NCBI GenBank assembly: GCA_963798775.1
Contig: CAWCUK010000001.1
Span: forward strand, 1,612,001 to 1,676,000
From: CAWCUK01 sp963798775
Lineage (GTDB): Bacteria; Bacteroidota; Ignavibacteria; Ignavibacteriales; Ignavibacteriaceae
DNA: 64,000 nt
Direction of reading: 5' to 3'
The translations under genes were made by a program, and so were the position numbers. Of this stretch, positions 19,629 through 27,876 are shown in pieces. The first letter of the stretch is position 1; every line of letters starts with the position of its first letter. Under the pieces are notes generated by a model. That model ran no database searches. It saw only the letters and a list, made by a program, of their open reading frames with translations, and had not been told where the DNA came from.

Positions 19629-21632
19629 ATGTGCGGCATAGGCGGAATATTACATTTAAAATCTCCCGGTACTGTTGATGTTGAACAGTTGAAGAAAATG
19701 ACTTTTGCTATACGGCATCGCGGCCCGGATGAATTTGGGGCTTATGTAGATGATTGGATAGGGCTAGGACATGCGCGTTTAAGCATTATTGATCTTTCCG
19801 GTGGGACTCAGCCTATCTCAAATGAAGATGAATCTCTCTGGATTATTTTTAATGGGGAGATTTTTAATTATCCGGAGCTTCGGCAAGAGCTAAAAAATAA
19901 GGGACATCATTTTAAAACTTTGTCCGATACTGAAATTATTATTCATCTTTATGAAGAAAAAGGCGCCGATGCTTTAAATGATTTAAATGGACAGTTTGCG
20001 ATTGCCATTTGGGATGTAAATAAGCAAGAACTATTTTTAGCCCGCGATAGAGTGGGTATTCGTCCTCTTTATTATACCTTTAATGAAAATAAATTTTTAT
20101 TCGCTTCCGAAATAAAAGCTATATTTACTGATAAAAATATTTCCCGTAATATAGATTATCAATCGCTCGATCAAATTTTTACTTTTTGGACTACGTCACC
20201 CGGAAGAACTTTCTTCAATAATATAAATGAACTTCCTCCCGGACATTTTATGCGTGTATCAAAACAAAAGGTCGAAATTCAAAAGTATTGGTGTTTGCCT
20301 TTAGCCCCATCCGAAGAATATTCTAAAAAGAATTTAAACGAGTTGACGGATGAAATTAAAACATTATTAACCGATGCTGTAAAAATTCGTTTAAGAGCCG
20401 ATGTTCCGGTTGGTACTTATTTAAGCGGCGGACTGGATTCTTCGGGTATTACTGCAACTATTAATAAAAATTTTAATAATCATTTAAGAACATTCGGAAT
20501 TCGTTTTGAAGAAAAAAAATTTGATGAAGGCGAATATCAGAATGATATGGTTTCATTTCTAAATACTGATCACTCTGAAGTTACTGTTTCTAATGCCGAT
20601 ATTGGCGCTAATCTGGAAAGAGTATTATGTCATGTAGAAAAACCGCTGCTCAGAACATCCCCGGTTCCACTTTTCCTTCTATCGAAAATTGTAAATCAAA
20701 ATAATTTTAAAGTTGTTGTTACCGGTGAAGGTGCCGATGAAGTTTTTGGCGGATATAATATTTATAGAGAAGCAAAAGTAAGAAGTTTTTGGGCAAAACG
20801 ACCTTCCTCTTCTCTGCGCCCAATGCTTCTGGCAAAACTTTATCCGTATATCTTAAATGATCCTAAAATTCGCGGTACAATAAAATATTTTTTCGCGAAT
20901 GGAATAGAAAATCCTAATGACCCCTTCTTTTCTCACCAAATACGCTGGCAAAATACATCTAAAATTAAAACATTTTTTAATGATGATTTAAAAATCTCCG
21001 GCTATAACTGTATTGAAGAGCTTAGAAAATATTTGCCCGCAGGATTTGATAAATTAAATTATTTTGAAAAAGCGCAATATCTGGAAATGAATCTATTCCT
21101 AAGCAATTATCTGCTTTCATCGCAAGGAGATAGGATTGCAATGGCTCATTCTGTGGAAATGAGACTTCCGTTTCTAGATTATAGAATTATAGAATATATG
21201 TCCAAAGTTCCGGCACATTATAAAATTTACGGCCTTAACGAAAAGTATATTCTTAAAAAAGTATTTTCCCAAATATTGCCGCAGAAAATTTTACAGCGGC
21301 CGAAACATCCTTATAGGGCACCGATTAAACAAGGCCTGCTTTTACATAATAAAGATTTAATACAAAATTACTGCTCAGAAAACAGTATAAAAGAAAGCGG
21401 TTTATTCGAATATAAAAAGGTTTCGAAACTGATAAATAAATTATTAAATTTTGAATATTCGGGTGAGTGGGATAATATGGCTCTGGTAGGAATTTTATCT
21501 TCTCAAATTATTTATGAGCAATTCATAAAAGGCTTTTCGTCTTCATATTCATCTTCATTAGAATTTGATTTATTAATAGATAAACGAACTAATAAGGAAG
21601 GCTCGTATTATTATAATGCCGTTCGTTACTAA
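19629..21632 (+). CDS. asnB: Asparagine synthase-type glutamine amidotransferase, copy 3
   Basis: A 667-residue AsnB homologue starting MCGIGGIL, with Cys2 as glutaminase nucleophile, HRGPDEFG (30-37), FNGEIFNY, ARDRVGIRPLYY and the PP-loop SGGLDSS (266-272). GEGADEVFGGYNIYREAK and a long C-terminal tail rich in Ser (SSSYSSSLEF) follow. It is separated from the ACP gene by 2 bp with no Shine-Dalgarno sequence, which argues for coupled translation and shared function. The GGYNIYREAKVR branch is the one that usually accompanies an ACP and an AMP ligase in surface-glycan loci. It likely amidates a carboxylate on an ACP- or nucleotide-bound intermediate. That role is inferred from gene order. Confidence 0.9.
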   Translation: MCGIGGILHLKSPGTVDVEQLKKMTFAIRHRGPDEFGAYVDDWIGLGHARLSIIDLSGGTQPISNEDESLWIIFNGEIFNYPELRQELKNKGHHFKTLSDTEIIIHLYEEKGADALNDLNGQFAIAIWDVNKQELFLARDRVGIRPLYYTFNENKFLFASEIKAIFTDKNISRNIDYQSLDQIFTFWTTSPGRTFFNNINELPPGHFMRVSKQKVEIQKYWCLPLAPSEEYSKKNLNELTDEIKTLLTDAVKIRLRADVPVGTYLSGGLDSSGITATINKNFNNHLRTFGIRFEEKKFDEGEYQNDMVSFLNTDHSEVTVSNADIGANLERVLCHVEKPLLRTSPVPLFLLSKIVNQNNFKVVVTGEGADEVFGGYNIYREAKVRSFWAKRPSSSLRPMLLAKLYPYILNDPKIRGTIKYFFANGIENPNDPFFSHQIRWQNTSKIKTFFNDDLKISGYNCIEELRKYLPAGFDKLNYFEKAQYLEMNLFLSNYLLSSQGDRIAMAHSVEMRLPFLDYRIIEYMSKVPAHYKIYGLNEKYILKKVFSQILPQKILQRPKHPYRAPIKQGLLLHNKDLIQNYCSENSIKESGLFEYKKVSKLINKLLNFEYSGEWDNMALVGILSSQIIYEQFIKGFSSSYSSSLEFDLLIDKRTNKEGSYYYNAVRY

Positions 21633-21656
21633 ACTTTTAAAAATGAGGTTTAATAA

Positions 21657-23243
21657 ATGTTCAATCCACTTTTAGTTCATGAGTATTTGACACTATCGGC
21701 AAAAAAGTTTCCGCAAAAAACCGCGCTAATTATTAATGATGAAAAAATCACATACAAAAAACTTGATATTCTAAGCACGCAGTTTGCAAATTCAATTAGA
21801 GGCTTAGGGTTTGAAAGACATGACAGAGGAATAATTTTTCTTGACAATTCAATTGAATCTGTGATAGCGATGTATGGAATTATGATAACCGGCGGCATAT
21901 TTATAATGCTCAGTCCAACTATTAAAGCGGCAAAATTAAATTATATCATAAAAGATTCCGGCGCGTCTTTATTAATTAGCAGCGCGTCAAAAGCCGATGT
22001 AATAAATGCAGCTTTCGGTGATGTGAATGATTGCTGTAGATTAATTTGGTTAGATAATCCTGAGCAAATTTCCAATATCCTCTTAAAAAATTCATATTTA
22101 TGGAAAGATATCCTTAATGTTTTAAAGCAGCCGGTTTTTGAAGATTCGCTTCCGCCATTAAGAATTATAGATTATGATTTAGCGGCATTAATTTACACAA
22201 GCGGTTCAACCGGCGAACCAAAGGGAGTTATGTCATCGCACATGAATATGATTTCCGCGGCCAGAAGTATAATTACTTATTTAGAAAATGTTGAAGATGA
22301 TATTATCTTAAATATTCTTCCTCTTTCTTTTGATTACGGCCTTTATCAAATAATAATGAGTATTATGTTCGGCGGAACTGTTTTAATAGAACAATCGTTT
22401 ATTTTTCCCTCGAAAATTCTGCAAAAAATAGAAAAAGAAAAAGTAACCGGTTTTCCGCTTGTCCCGACTATTGTCGCTATTTTATTAAATATAAATGATC
22501 TTAAAAAATATGATTTATCTTCTTTACGCTACTTTACAAATACCGGTGCGGCCTTACCTGTTGAGCATATCAAAATTCTTCGGGAATTATTCCCAAATGT
22601 AAAAATTTATTCAATGTTTGGATTAACAGAATGTAAACGAATTGCTTATTTACCGCCTGAAGAAATTGATGAACGAACCGGTTCAGTTGGAAAGGCAATG
22701 CCTAATTGTGAAGTGTTTGTTGTTGACGGAGACGGAAATGAAGTGAAAAACGGTGTTACCGGGGAGCTTGTTGTGCGTGGCTCAAATGTTATGCGCGGTT
22801 ATTGGAACGCGCCGGAATTAACTGCAAAAGTTTATAGAAACGGAAAAGTGTTGGGAGAAAAACTCCTTTTTACAGGTGATCTTTTTAGAAAAGATGAAGA
22901 CAACTTCCTTTATTTTGTTGGAAGAAAAGATGATATGATAAAAACAAAAGGTGAAAGAGTTAGTCCAAAAGAAATAGAAAATATGCTTCATAATTTACCC
23001 GGAGTACGTGAGGCGGCGGTAATCGGAGTTCCTGACGAAATTTCAGGACAGGCAATAAAGGCATATATAGTTGCCAAAAATAATTATAATTTTGACGCAA
23101 AAACTGTAATGAAATTTTGTTCTGAAAATCTGGAAATTTTTATGGTACCAAAGTATGTGGAATTTGTAGCGGAACTTCCTAAAAACAGCAACGGCAAAAT
23201 TGATAAAAAAGTCTTAAAAGAATTAAATGAAATATTAGTTTAA
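21657..23243 (+). CDS. AMP-forming acyl/aminoacyl ligase (ANL superfamily)
   Basis: A complete 528-residue ANL enzyme: P-loop IYTSGSTGEPKGVM (about 179-192), FGLTECKRIAYLP (A5), LLFTGDLFRKDEDNFLYFVGRKDDMIKTKGERVSP (A7-A8, given here only as the family landmark) and the catalytic Lys in KNSNGKIDKK near the C terminus. It activates a carboxylate with ATP and would load it onto CoA or, more likely here, onto the ACP encoded 2 kb upstream. It matches in position and length the acyl-CoA ligase that accompanies XrtA-type EPS loci. GAGGT precedes the start at a suitable distance. The acyl substrate is unknown. Confidence 0.88.
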   Translation: MFNPLLVHEYLTLSAKKFPQKTALIINDEKITYKKLDILSTQFANSIRGLGFERHDRGIIFLDNSIESVIAMYGIMITGGIFIMLSPTIKAAKLNYIIKDSGASLLISSASKADVINAAFGDVNDCCRLIWLDNPEQISNILLKNSYLWKDILNVLKQPVFEDSLPPLRIIDYDLAALIYTSGSTGEPKGVMSSHMNMISAARSIITYLENVEDDIILNILPLSFDYGLYQIIMSIMFGGTVLIEQSFIFPSKILQKIEKEKVTGFPLVPTIVAILLNINDLKKYDLSSLRYFTNTGAALPVEHIKILRELFPNVKIYSMFGLTECKRIAYLPPEEIDERTGSVGKAMPNCEVFVVDGDGNEVKNGVTGELVVRGSNVMRGYWNAPELTAKVYRNGKVLGEKLLFTGDLFRKDEDNFLYFVGRKDDMIKTKGERVSPKEIENMLHNLPGVREAAVIGVPDEISGQAIKAYIVAKNNYNFDAKTVMKFCSENLEIFMVPKYVEFVAELPKNSNGKIDKKVLKELNEILV

Positions 23244-23261
23244 TAAACTCTGGAGCACAAA

Positions 23262-24218
23262 ATGGAATTTTCAAAAGACGCGATAAAAATTAATCCTTCA
23301 GCCGAGGTAGAAAAAATTGTAGCAAAAATCCGTTCCGATATCGCGCATAAATTAAAGAAAAGAGGCGTAGTAATTGGAATAAGCGGAGGTATTGATTCAT
23401 CGGTGGTACTTGCGCTTTGTGTTAAAGCGTTGGGTAATGAAAAGGTTTTGGCTGTAATGCTGCCGGAAAAAGAATCTAGTCCCGATAATTTTGTGCTAGC
23501 CAGAAAACTGGTAAAGGAACTAAAAGTAAATTATATAATTGAAGATTTAACAGCCGCATTAGAGGGTTTTGGTTGTTACGCGCGCCGAAACGCGGCTATA
23601 AAAAAAGTTTTTCCGGAATTTGATATTAGTTATAAGGCTAAAATAATTTTACCTGATAATCTGCTTGAACAGGATAAAATTAATTATTTCAGCTTAAAAA
23701 TTATTTCCCCCGAAAGGGAAGAAAAAACAGCGCGGCTTCCGTTAAAAGAATATTTAGAAATAGTAGCCGCTTCAAATTTTAAACAGCGTTCCAGAATGAG
23801 TATGCTATATTATCACGCCGAAGCGAATAATTATGCTGTTATCGGCACCCCGAATAAAAATGAACATCAGCAGGGATTTTTTGTAAAGTACGGTGACAGC
23901 GGAGCCGATTTAAAACCAATTGTTCATCTTTTTAAAACTCAAGTTTACCAATTAGCTGATTATCTTGAAATTCCTTATGAAATTAGAAACCGTCCCCCCA
24001 CATCAGATACCTACAGCGCTGAACAAACGCAGGAAGAATTTTTCTTTCGTCTTCCTTTTGATGTATTGGATAGAGTGTGGCTTGGCTGGGAAAATTCAAT
24101 TCCCACAGAAGTTATTGCAAAAGAACTAGACTTCTCCGTCGATCAAGTTCAGCATGTAATAAATGATATTCAAAGAAAGATTAAAACTACGGAATACTTA
24201 AGAATGGAGCCGCTGTAA
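23262..24218 (+). CDS. NadE-like ATP-dependent ligase (NAD+ synthase family)
   Basis: A 318-residue member of the NH3-dependent NAD+ synthase family. Seen are the PP-loop GISGGIDSSVVLALC (39-53) and the strongly NadE-like stretch GTPNKNEHQQGFFVKYGD (195-212), then GADLKPIVHLFKTQV, NRPPTSDTYSAEQTQEE and LPFDVLDRVWLG. It lacks the nitrilase glutaminase domain and is longer than the usual 240-280 residues because of an insert at about 100-165. Its place as the last gene of the ACP/AsnB/ligase set argues that it makes an amide in glycan decoration, with NAD as a less likely product. Ordinary NAD+ synthesis remains possible. It overlaps the end of a convergent gene by 21 bp. Confidence 0.85.
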   Translation: MEFSKDAIKINPSAEVEKIVAKIRSDIAHKLKKRGVVIGISGGIDSSVVLALCVKALGNEKVLAVMLPEKESSPDNFVLARKLVKELKVNYIIEDLTAALEGFGCYARRNAAIKKVFPEFDISYKAKIILPDNLLEQDKINYFSLKIISPEREEKTARLPLKEYLEIVAASNFKQRSRMSMLYYHAEANNYAVIGTPNKNEHQQGFFVKYGDSGADLKPIVHLFKTQVYQLADYLEIPYEIRNRPPTSDTYSAEQTQEEFFFRLPFDVLDRVWLGWENSIPTEVIAKELDFSVDQVQHVINDIQRKIKTTEYLRMEPL

Positions 24219-24851
24219 GCTTCGTTTAATTTCAAAAAAAGCTAAACGCACAAAATAGAAGCACCAGAAAAAGATACCGATAAACATAGTTCCGTTTTCA
24301 AATAAAGCCTCAGCCGGAATTTCCAAAAGTTTCCCGTCAAATAGAAGATCCAATATTAAAGAAATGGCAAGGAATGAAAATGAAATTAAAAGCAGAAGAA
24401 ATTCTGTTTTAAGAATTACTCTGAAATTTTTGTAGAGAAAGATTACCGCGAGAATTGCGTAAAATGAGGAAATAAAAATCTGTTTCAGATGAAAAATATC
24501 TCCTAAGATTCCCCTGTAAATTAAGAAGAAATCATCTACTAAAAGAATTAGAGAAAATAATCCTCCGAAAAAAATAAAATTACCTTTTTCTGAAGATGTT
24601 CTTCTGACAATTGTATAAGTAAAAAAACAAATTGAAGTAGTTGCGCACCAGAGAACAACTCCCATTTTATAAAGTAAACCACCGTAAAAAGGAGCATTAA
24701 GAAGATACGCCGGATTATCGGAAATATAACTATATGTAGTGCCTGAATAGTTTTTTAAAAATATTATAATTATCAATATAAAGAGAGAAATTAATCCGGC
24801 TGTAACAGAAAATTTAATTTGTCCCTTAAAGCTTCTAAAAATTTCTTCCAT
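24198..24851 (-). CDS. Polytopic membrane protein of unknown function
   Basis: A 217-residue integral membrane protein with about seven hydrophobic segments (for example LISLFILIIIIF, VVLWCATTSICFF, FIFFGGLFSLILLVDDFFLIY, FISSFYAILAVIFLY, FLLLLISFSFLAISLIL, MFIGIFFWCFYFVRLAFF). Polar residues within segments, D-D in LLVDDFF and E-N-G in FENGTMF, recall small 7-TM hydrolase-like or archaeosortase-like folds, but no known signature is complete and I do not assign a family. It faces the EPS operon tail-to-tail, overlapping NadE by 21 bp, and is divergent from the beta-helix gene, 42 bp away. It may be a lipid or surface-biogenesis protein; that is only context. Confidence 0.7.
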   Translation of the reverse strand: MEEIFRSFKGQIKFSVTAGLISLFILIIIIFLKNYSGTTYSYISDNPAYLLNAPFYGGLLYKMGVVLWCATTSICFFTYTIVRRTSSEKGNFIFFGGLFSLILLVDDFFLIYRGILGDIFHLKQIFISSFYAILAVIFLYKNFRVILKTEFLLLLISFSFLAISLILDLLFDGKLLEIPAEALFENGTMFIGIFFWCFYFVRLAFFEIKRSLQRLHS

Positions 24852-24893
24852 TTAATATTCCAAATATTTAAATAAAAGTTTCGGATCATTATA

Positions 24894-26354
24894 ATGAAAA
24901 AGTTAAAAATATTCCTAATAATATTTGTTCTAATTACAATTCAATCATTTCCTCAAAGAACATTTTATATTGATTATGAAAACGGAAACGATGGTTTTAA
25001 CGGAAGAAGTATGAGTAAACCTTGGAAAACAGTCAGCAGAATAAATTATTCATGGAAAGATATAAAAGCCGGAGATAAAATATTATTTAAACGCGGCGGT
25101 TATTGGGCGCCGGACCATGTACAAAATCTTGCTTTAATTGAAGTGCCCGATGAAAAAAGCGGGTTACCCGGAAAATTTATTACCATCAGCGCTTACGGCA
25201 GCGGCGAAAAACCTATTTTGAGCTGTAAAAATCTAAACAAAAAGAAGTTAGCTTTTCTTGCTACCGGTACCTCCTTTTTTATTCTTATGGACTTGGAAAT
25301 ACACGGAGCGATTCGGTTTGACGGGTTAAGCGATAATGGAAATCATGATTTGAAATTTATTAATCTCACTGTTAATGGAAAAGCAAAAGGAGATGTAACG
25401 GGAGCGGATTTTTTATTTAATCCCGGCAGAAAAGAACTTGCCGCTGAAAAATGGTTAACAAAACCTGTTTATAATATTGAGATAGGTTATTGCGAATTTA
25501 AAAATTATAACGGAGTTCATTTTCTTTCAGCCGACGAAAATATTTGGGTGCATCATAATAAATTTATGAATGCCCAAACGGAAGCTTTAGATTTCGGCAG
25601 CGGAAATAAAATAAAAATTGAATACAATATTTTTTCCGGCGCCGGAAATCATTGTATAAAAGTACAGCCTCAAACTAACTCCGCAAGTAAACTTTTGTTA
25701 AGAGGAAATTTAATTATGGGAGCGGGAAAATTTTCTGTAATCCTTTTAAATATTACCGATTCGGAAATTTACAATAACACAATTTTTACCAATTCAACAG
25801 ACGAAGCTGTTTGCTTGGGCTGGGAGCCGTCAAACCCAATTTATATTACCGGCAAAGGTAAAACCGGTTTTGAGAATAACAAAATCCAAAACAATATAAT
25901 TTACGGCGGATTACTTATTAAAATTCCTGAAAAAGTTTTCCTTTCGTATAAAGACGGAACAACTGTATATTATCATCAAGGTGAAATATGGGAGAAGAAT
26001 TATTTTGCGAATAATGTAATCTTCGGAAAAATACTGCGGCTGAAATATAAAGAAGGAACTTCGGTATTTTGGGACAGAATAAAAAAGAAGTATAATAATA
26101 ATTCTGTTTATAAAATTGCCGAATTGGATTTTAATAGGGAATGGCTGCCAAATATAAATGTAAAAAATGATGTTAACGTTGATCCGGAATTCATCAATCC
26201 ATTCTGGAAAAGCGGTGAAGATTATGGAGACTTTCATTTGAAAAAAAAATCTCCGGCTGTAAATAAGGGGGCCGCAATTTCTTCATATAAAACTGATTTG
26301 GAAGGGAAAAAATTAAGAGCGGGAATTAATCCGAATCCCGGCGCGTTTGAATAA
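24894..26354 (+). CDS. Secreted right-handed parallel beta-helix protein
   Basis: A 486-residue exported protein. A Sec signal peptide (KKLKIFLIIFVLITIQSFPQ) is followed by FYIDYENGNDGFNGRS, the entry motif of pectate-lyase-type beta-helix proteins. Then come many short strands with Asn ladders (ISNN-like: IEYNIFSGAGNHCIKVQPQ, LLRGNLIMGAG, IYNNTIF, IQNNIIYGG). It ends LRAGINPNPGAFE with no T9SS domain. It is clearly paralogous over its whole length to the N-terminal half of the minus-strand protein ending at 27877 (shared SNPIYI-GKG-TGF and YKDGT-YHQ-EIW segments). It probably binds or cuts a polysaccharide, perhaps the EPS made by the upstream genes. Catalytic residues cannot be named. Confidence 0.8.
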   Translation: MKKLKIFLIIFVLITIQSFPQRTFYIDYENGNDGFNGRSMSKPWKTVSRINYSWKDIKAGDKILFKRGGYWAPDHVQNLALIEVPDEKSGLPGKFITISAYGSGEKPILSCKNLNKKKLAFLATGTSFFILMDLEIHGAIRFDGLSDNGNHDLKFINLTVNGKAKGDVTGADFLFNPGRKELAAEKWLTKPVYNIEIGYCEFKNYNGVHFLSADENIWVHHNKFMNAQTEALDFGSGNKIKIEYNIFSGAGNHCIKVQPQTNSASKLLLRGNLIMGAGKFSVILLNITDSEIYNNTIFTNSTDEAVCLGWEPSNPIYITGKGKTGFENNKIQNNIIYGGLLIKIPEKVFLSYKDGTTVYYHQGEIWEKNYFANNVIFGKILRLKYKEGTSVFWDRIKKKYNNNSVYKIAELDFNREWLPNINVKNDVNVDPEFINPFWKSGEDYGDFHLKKKSPAVNKGAAISSYKTDLEGKKLRAGINPNPGAFE

Positions 26355-26371
26355 ATATTTAAAAAAGTAAA

Positions 26372-26415
26372 GCCCGCTTTCGGTCACTACTCCGGCTGCG
26401 GGCCCACCCTCCAAA
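26372..26415. terminator. Possible bidirectional terminator hairpin
   Basis: GCCCGC (26372-26377) can pair with GCGGGC (26398-26403) around a 20-nt loop that can partly pair further. A run of A lies on one side and ATTTTTC on the other. It sits in the 110-bp space between convergent genes, where a shared terminator is expected. The long loop makes this a moderate call. Confidence 0.45.
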
Positions 26416-26464
26416 TTTTTCTTTAGTTAATGGAGATGTTATGCATATACATCCACTTAAAAAA

Positions 26465-27616
26465 TTACTTCATTAACATCATCTTTTTAACTGATTTAAA
26501 ACTCTTCGAACCATCTACGGCGTTAGCTTCAATTGCATAAATATAAGCACCTGAAGCAATATTACTGGCGTTAAAAGTAAGTGAATAACTTCCCGCCCCT
26601 TCTACCTTATTAACTAATTGTGTTACAACCTCGCCAATCATATTATAAATTGTTATTTTTACGTTGCTTTCAAAAGGTAAGGAATATTTTATTTGTGTAC
26701 TCGGATTAAAAGGATTTGGATAATTTTGTCCTAATTCATATTTAACCGGTACTAAATCAAGTTCTACTTTATCTGAATATTTAAAACTTCCGTCGGAATC
26801 TAATTGTTTTAATCTGTAAGCAACTTTACCTTTTTGAGAAACATTTTTATCGGTGAAACTATAAGATTTTGGTGAATTACTAGTACCTTGTCCCTCAACA
26901 AAACCTATCTTTTCCCATTTCTCATCATTAGCCTTATCACTTACAACTGTTCTTTGAATTTCAAAACCAAAATTGTTTAATTCAGTGGCAGTTGCCCAAT
27001 CTAACTGTACATCTTTTCCGTTTAGTGATCCGTTAAAAGTAGTTAATTCAACAGGCAGCGGAGTATTATAATCTAGATTAACAAAATTTATTTGATCAGT
27101 AATATCTGTAGAACTTGCTGTTAAAGCTTCAACTTTTTCAACAAAAATAGTATTTACACTACCGTCAAAATTCCAAGCTAAATTAAGAGATACATTTCCA
27201 AAACTTTTGCTGTTCTGTATACTGAATCTTCCTATTTTTAATTCTGTAGTTGATATTACATCACTACCTGCACTTGATGCAAAAGCTAATTCCATAATTG
27301 CATCAGCGTTTGTAACTTGAACCCCGACATTAGGTAAATTTTTTAATTCAGATGTCCCGTCAATATAAGAAAAAGAGAGTTTTCCGCCGTTTGTAATATC
27401 TTTATTAAAGCTAAGTGCTCCTTGATAAGAATCCAAAGTAAAGCTTCCGCCGGAATTTGCTACAATATCAACGTCAAATTCAAAAGTTTTATCATCTACT
27501 TGAACTCCGTTTTTTAAGCTTACAGTGTAATTATTTTGGGCAAAAGACATACCTGTTAAAATTAATAAACTTACGATTAAACTTCCCAAAAACTTCTTCG
27601 TCATTAACTTATTCAT
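26465..27616 (-). CDS. Surface protein with cohesin-like beta-sandwich and T9SS sorting domain
   Basis: The frame opens at 27652, but the better start is the ATG at 27616: it has GGAG 6-10 bases upstream and gives a clean signal peptide (MNKLMTKKFLGSLIVSLLILTGMSFAQ). The mature protein has an N-terminal beta-sandwich of about 150 residues (FEFDVDIVANSGGSFTLDSY, YQGALSFNKDI, AIMELAFASS). This resembles cohesin/CBM-like domains in hydrophobic pattern only. A linker beginning LPVELTTFNGSLNGKDVQL and a fibronectin-like domain follow. The C-terminal type A sorting domain contains YELGQNYPNPFNPSTQIKYS and ends KSFKSVKKMMLMK. It should be exported by Sec, moved across the outer membrane by T9SS and attached to the surface. 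Binding partner unknown. Confidence 0.82.
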   Translation of the reverse strand: MNKLMTKKFLGSLIVSLLILTGMSFAQNNYTVSLKNGVQVDDKTFEFDVDIVANSGGSFTLDSYQGALSFNKDITNGGKLSFSYIDGTSELKNLPNVGVQVTNADAIMELAFASSAGSDVISTTELKIGRFSIQNSKSFGNVSLNLAWNFDGSVNTIFVEKVEALTASSTDITDQINFVNLDYNTPLPVELTTFNGSLNGKDVQLDWATATELNNFGFEIQRTVVSDKANDEKWEKIGFVEGQGTSNSPKSYSFTDKNVSQKGKVAYRLKQLDSDGSFKYSDKVELDLVPVKYELGQNYPNPFNPSTQIKYSLPFESNVKITIYNMIGEVVTQLVNKVEGAGSYSLTFNASNIASGAYIYAIEANAVDGSKSFKSVKKMMLMK

Positions 27617-27683
27617 TTCCAACTCCGTTAGATTTTCTGTTTCAGCCTTCAACAGATATCATTATTAGCTTTGATTTACGGTA

Positions 27684-27714
27684 CAAATCTAACTTTAGGA
27701 TAGCTGCGCAACAA
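27684..27714 (-). promoter_or_regulatory. Bacteroidota-type promoter for the T9SS surface protein
   Basis: Reading the minus strand, TTG (27714-27712) is followed after 20 nt by TAGATTTG (27691-27684), an exact match to the -33/-7 consensus TTG-N19/21-TAnnTTTG. It lies about 70 bp upstream of the ATG at 27616, giving a leader of roughly 60 nt. It abuts the palindrome at 27714-27730. Confidence 0.75.
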
Positions 27715-27730
27715 TCGGGGAAAACCCGAT
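27714..27730. promoter_or_regulatory. Palindromic element next to the promoter (regulator site candidate)
   Basis: ATCGGGGAAAACCCGAT is an inverted repeat with 6-nt arms (ATCGGG/CCCGAT) around GAAAA. It lies directly upstream of the -33 TTG, the place for an activator or a promoter-covering repressor. A second copy of its left part and centre occurs before the neighbouring minus-strand gene at the same distance from its -7-like box. The binding protein is unknown. Confidence 0.6.
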
Positions 27731-27814
27731 TTACAAGAAGAAATGTCCTGAAATATTTAAGGTAATTTGAGAATATTATTTCGAAATTAAGGTGAGAGTA
27801 TAGCATCTTTTAAA

Positions 27815-27850
27815 GCAAAAAACCCTCTCCTAAATGGAATAGGAGAGGGT
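27815..27850 (-). terminator. Intrinsic terminator of the large beta-helix surface gene
   Basis: A perfect 10-bp stem (27841-27850 with 27822-27831) and 9-nt loop. On the minus strand it is followed by a run of T (complement of the A run at 27817-27821). It lies 27 bp after the stop of the gene that ends at 27877 and is a textbook rho-independent terminator. Confidence 0.88.
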
Positions 27851-27876
27851 CGGGAAGTAAGTGAGAAAGCAACTTT

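Noticed and set aside
27617..27652. Upstream start for the T9SS protein at 27652
   Set aside because: It would put 12 charged residues before the signal peptide; the ATG at 27616 has GGAG and gives a normal signal peptide.
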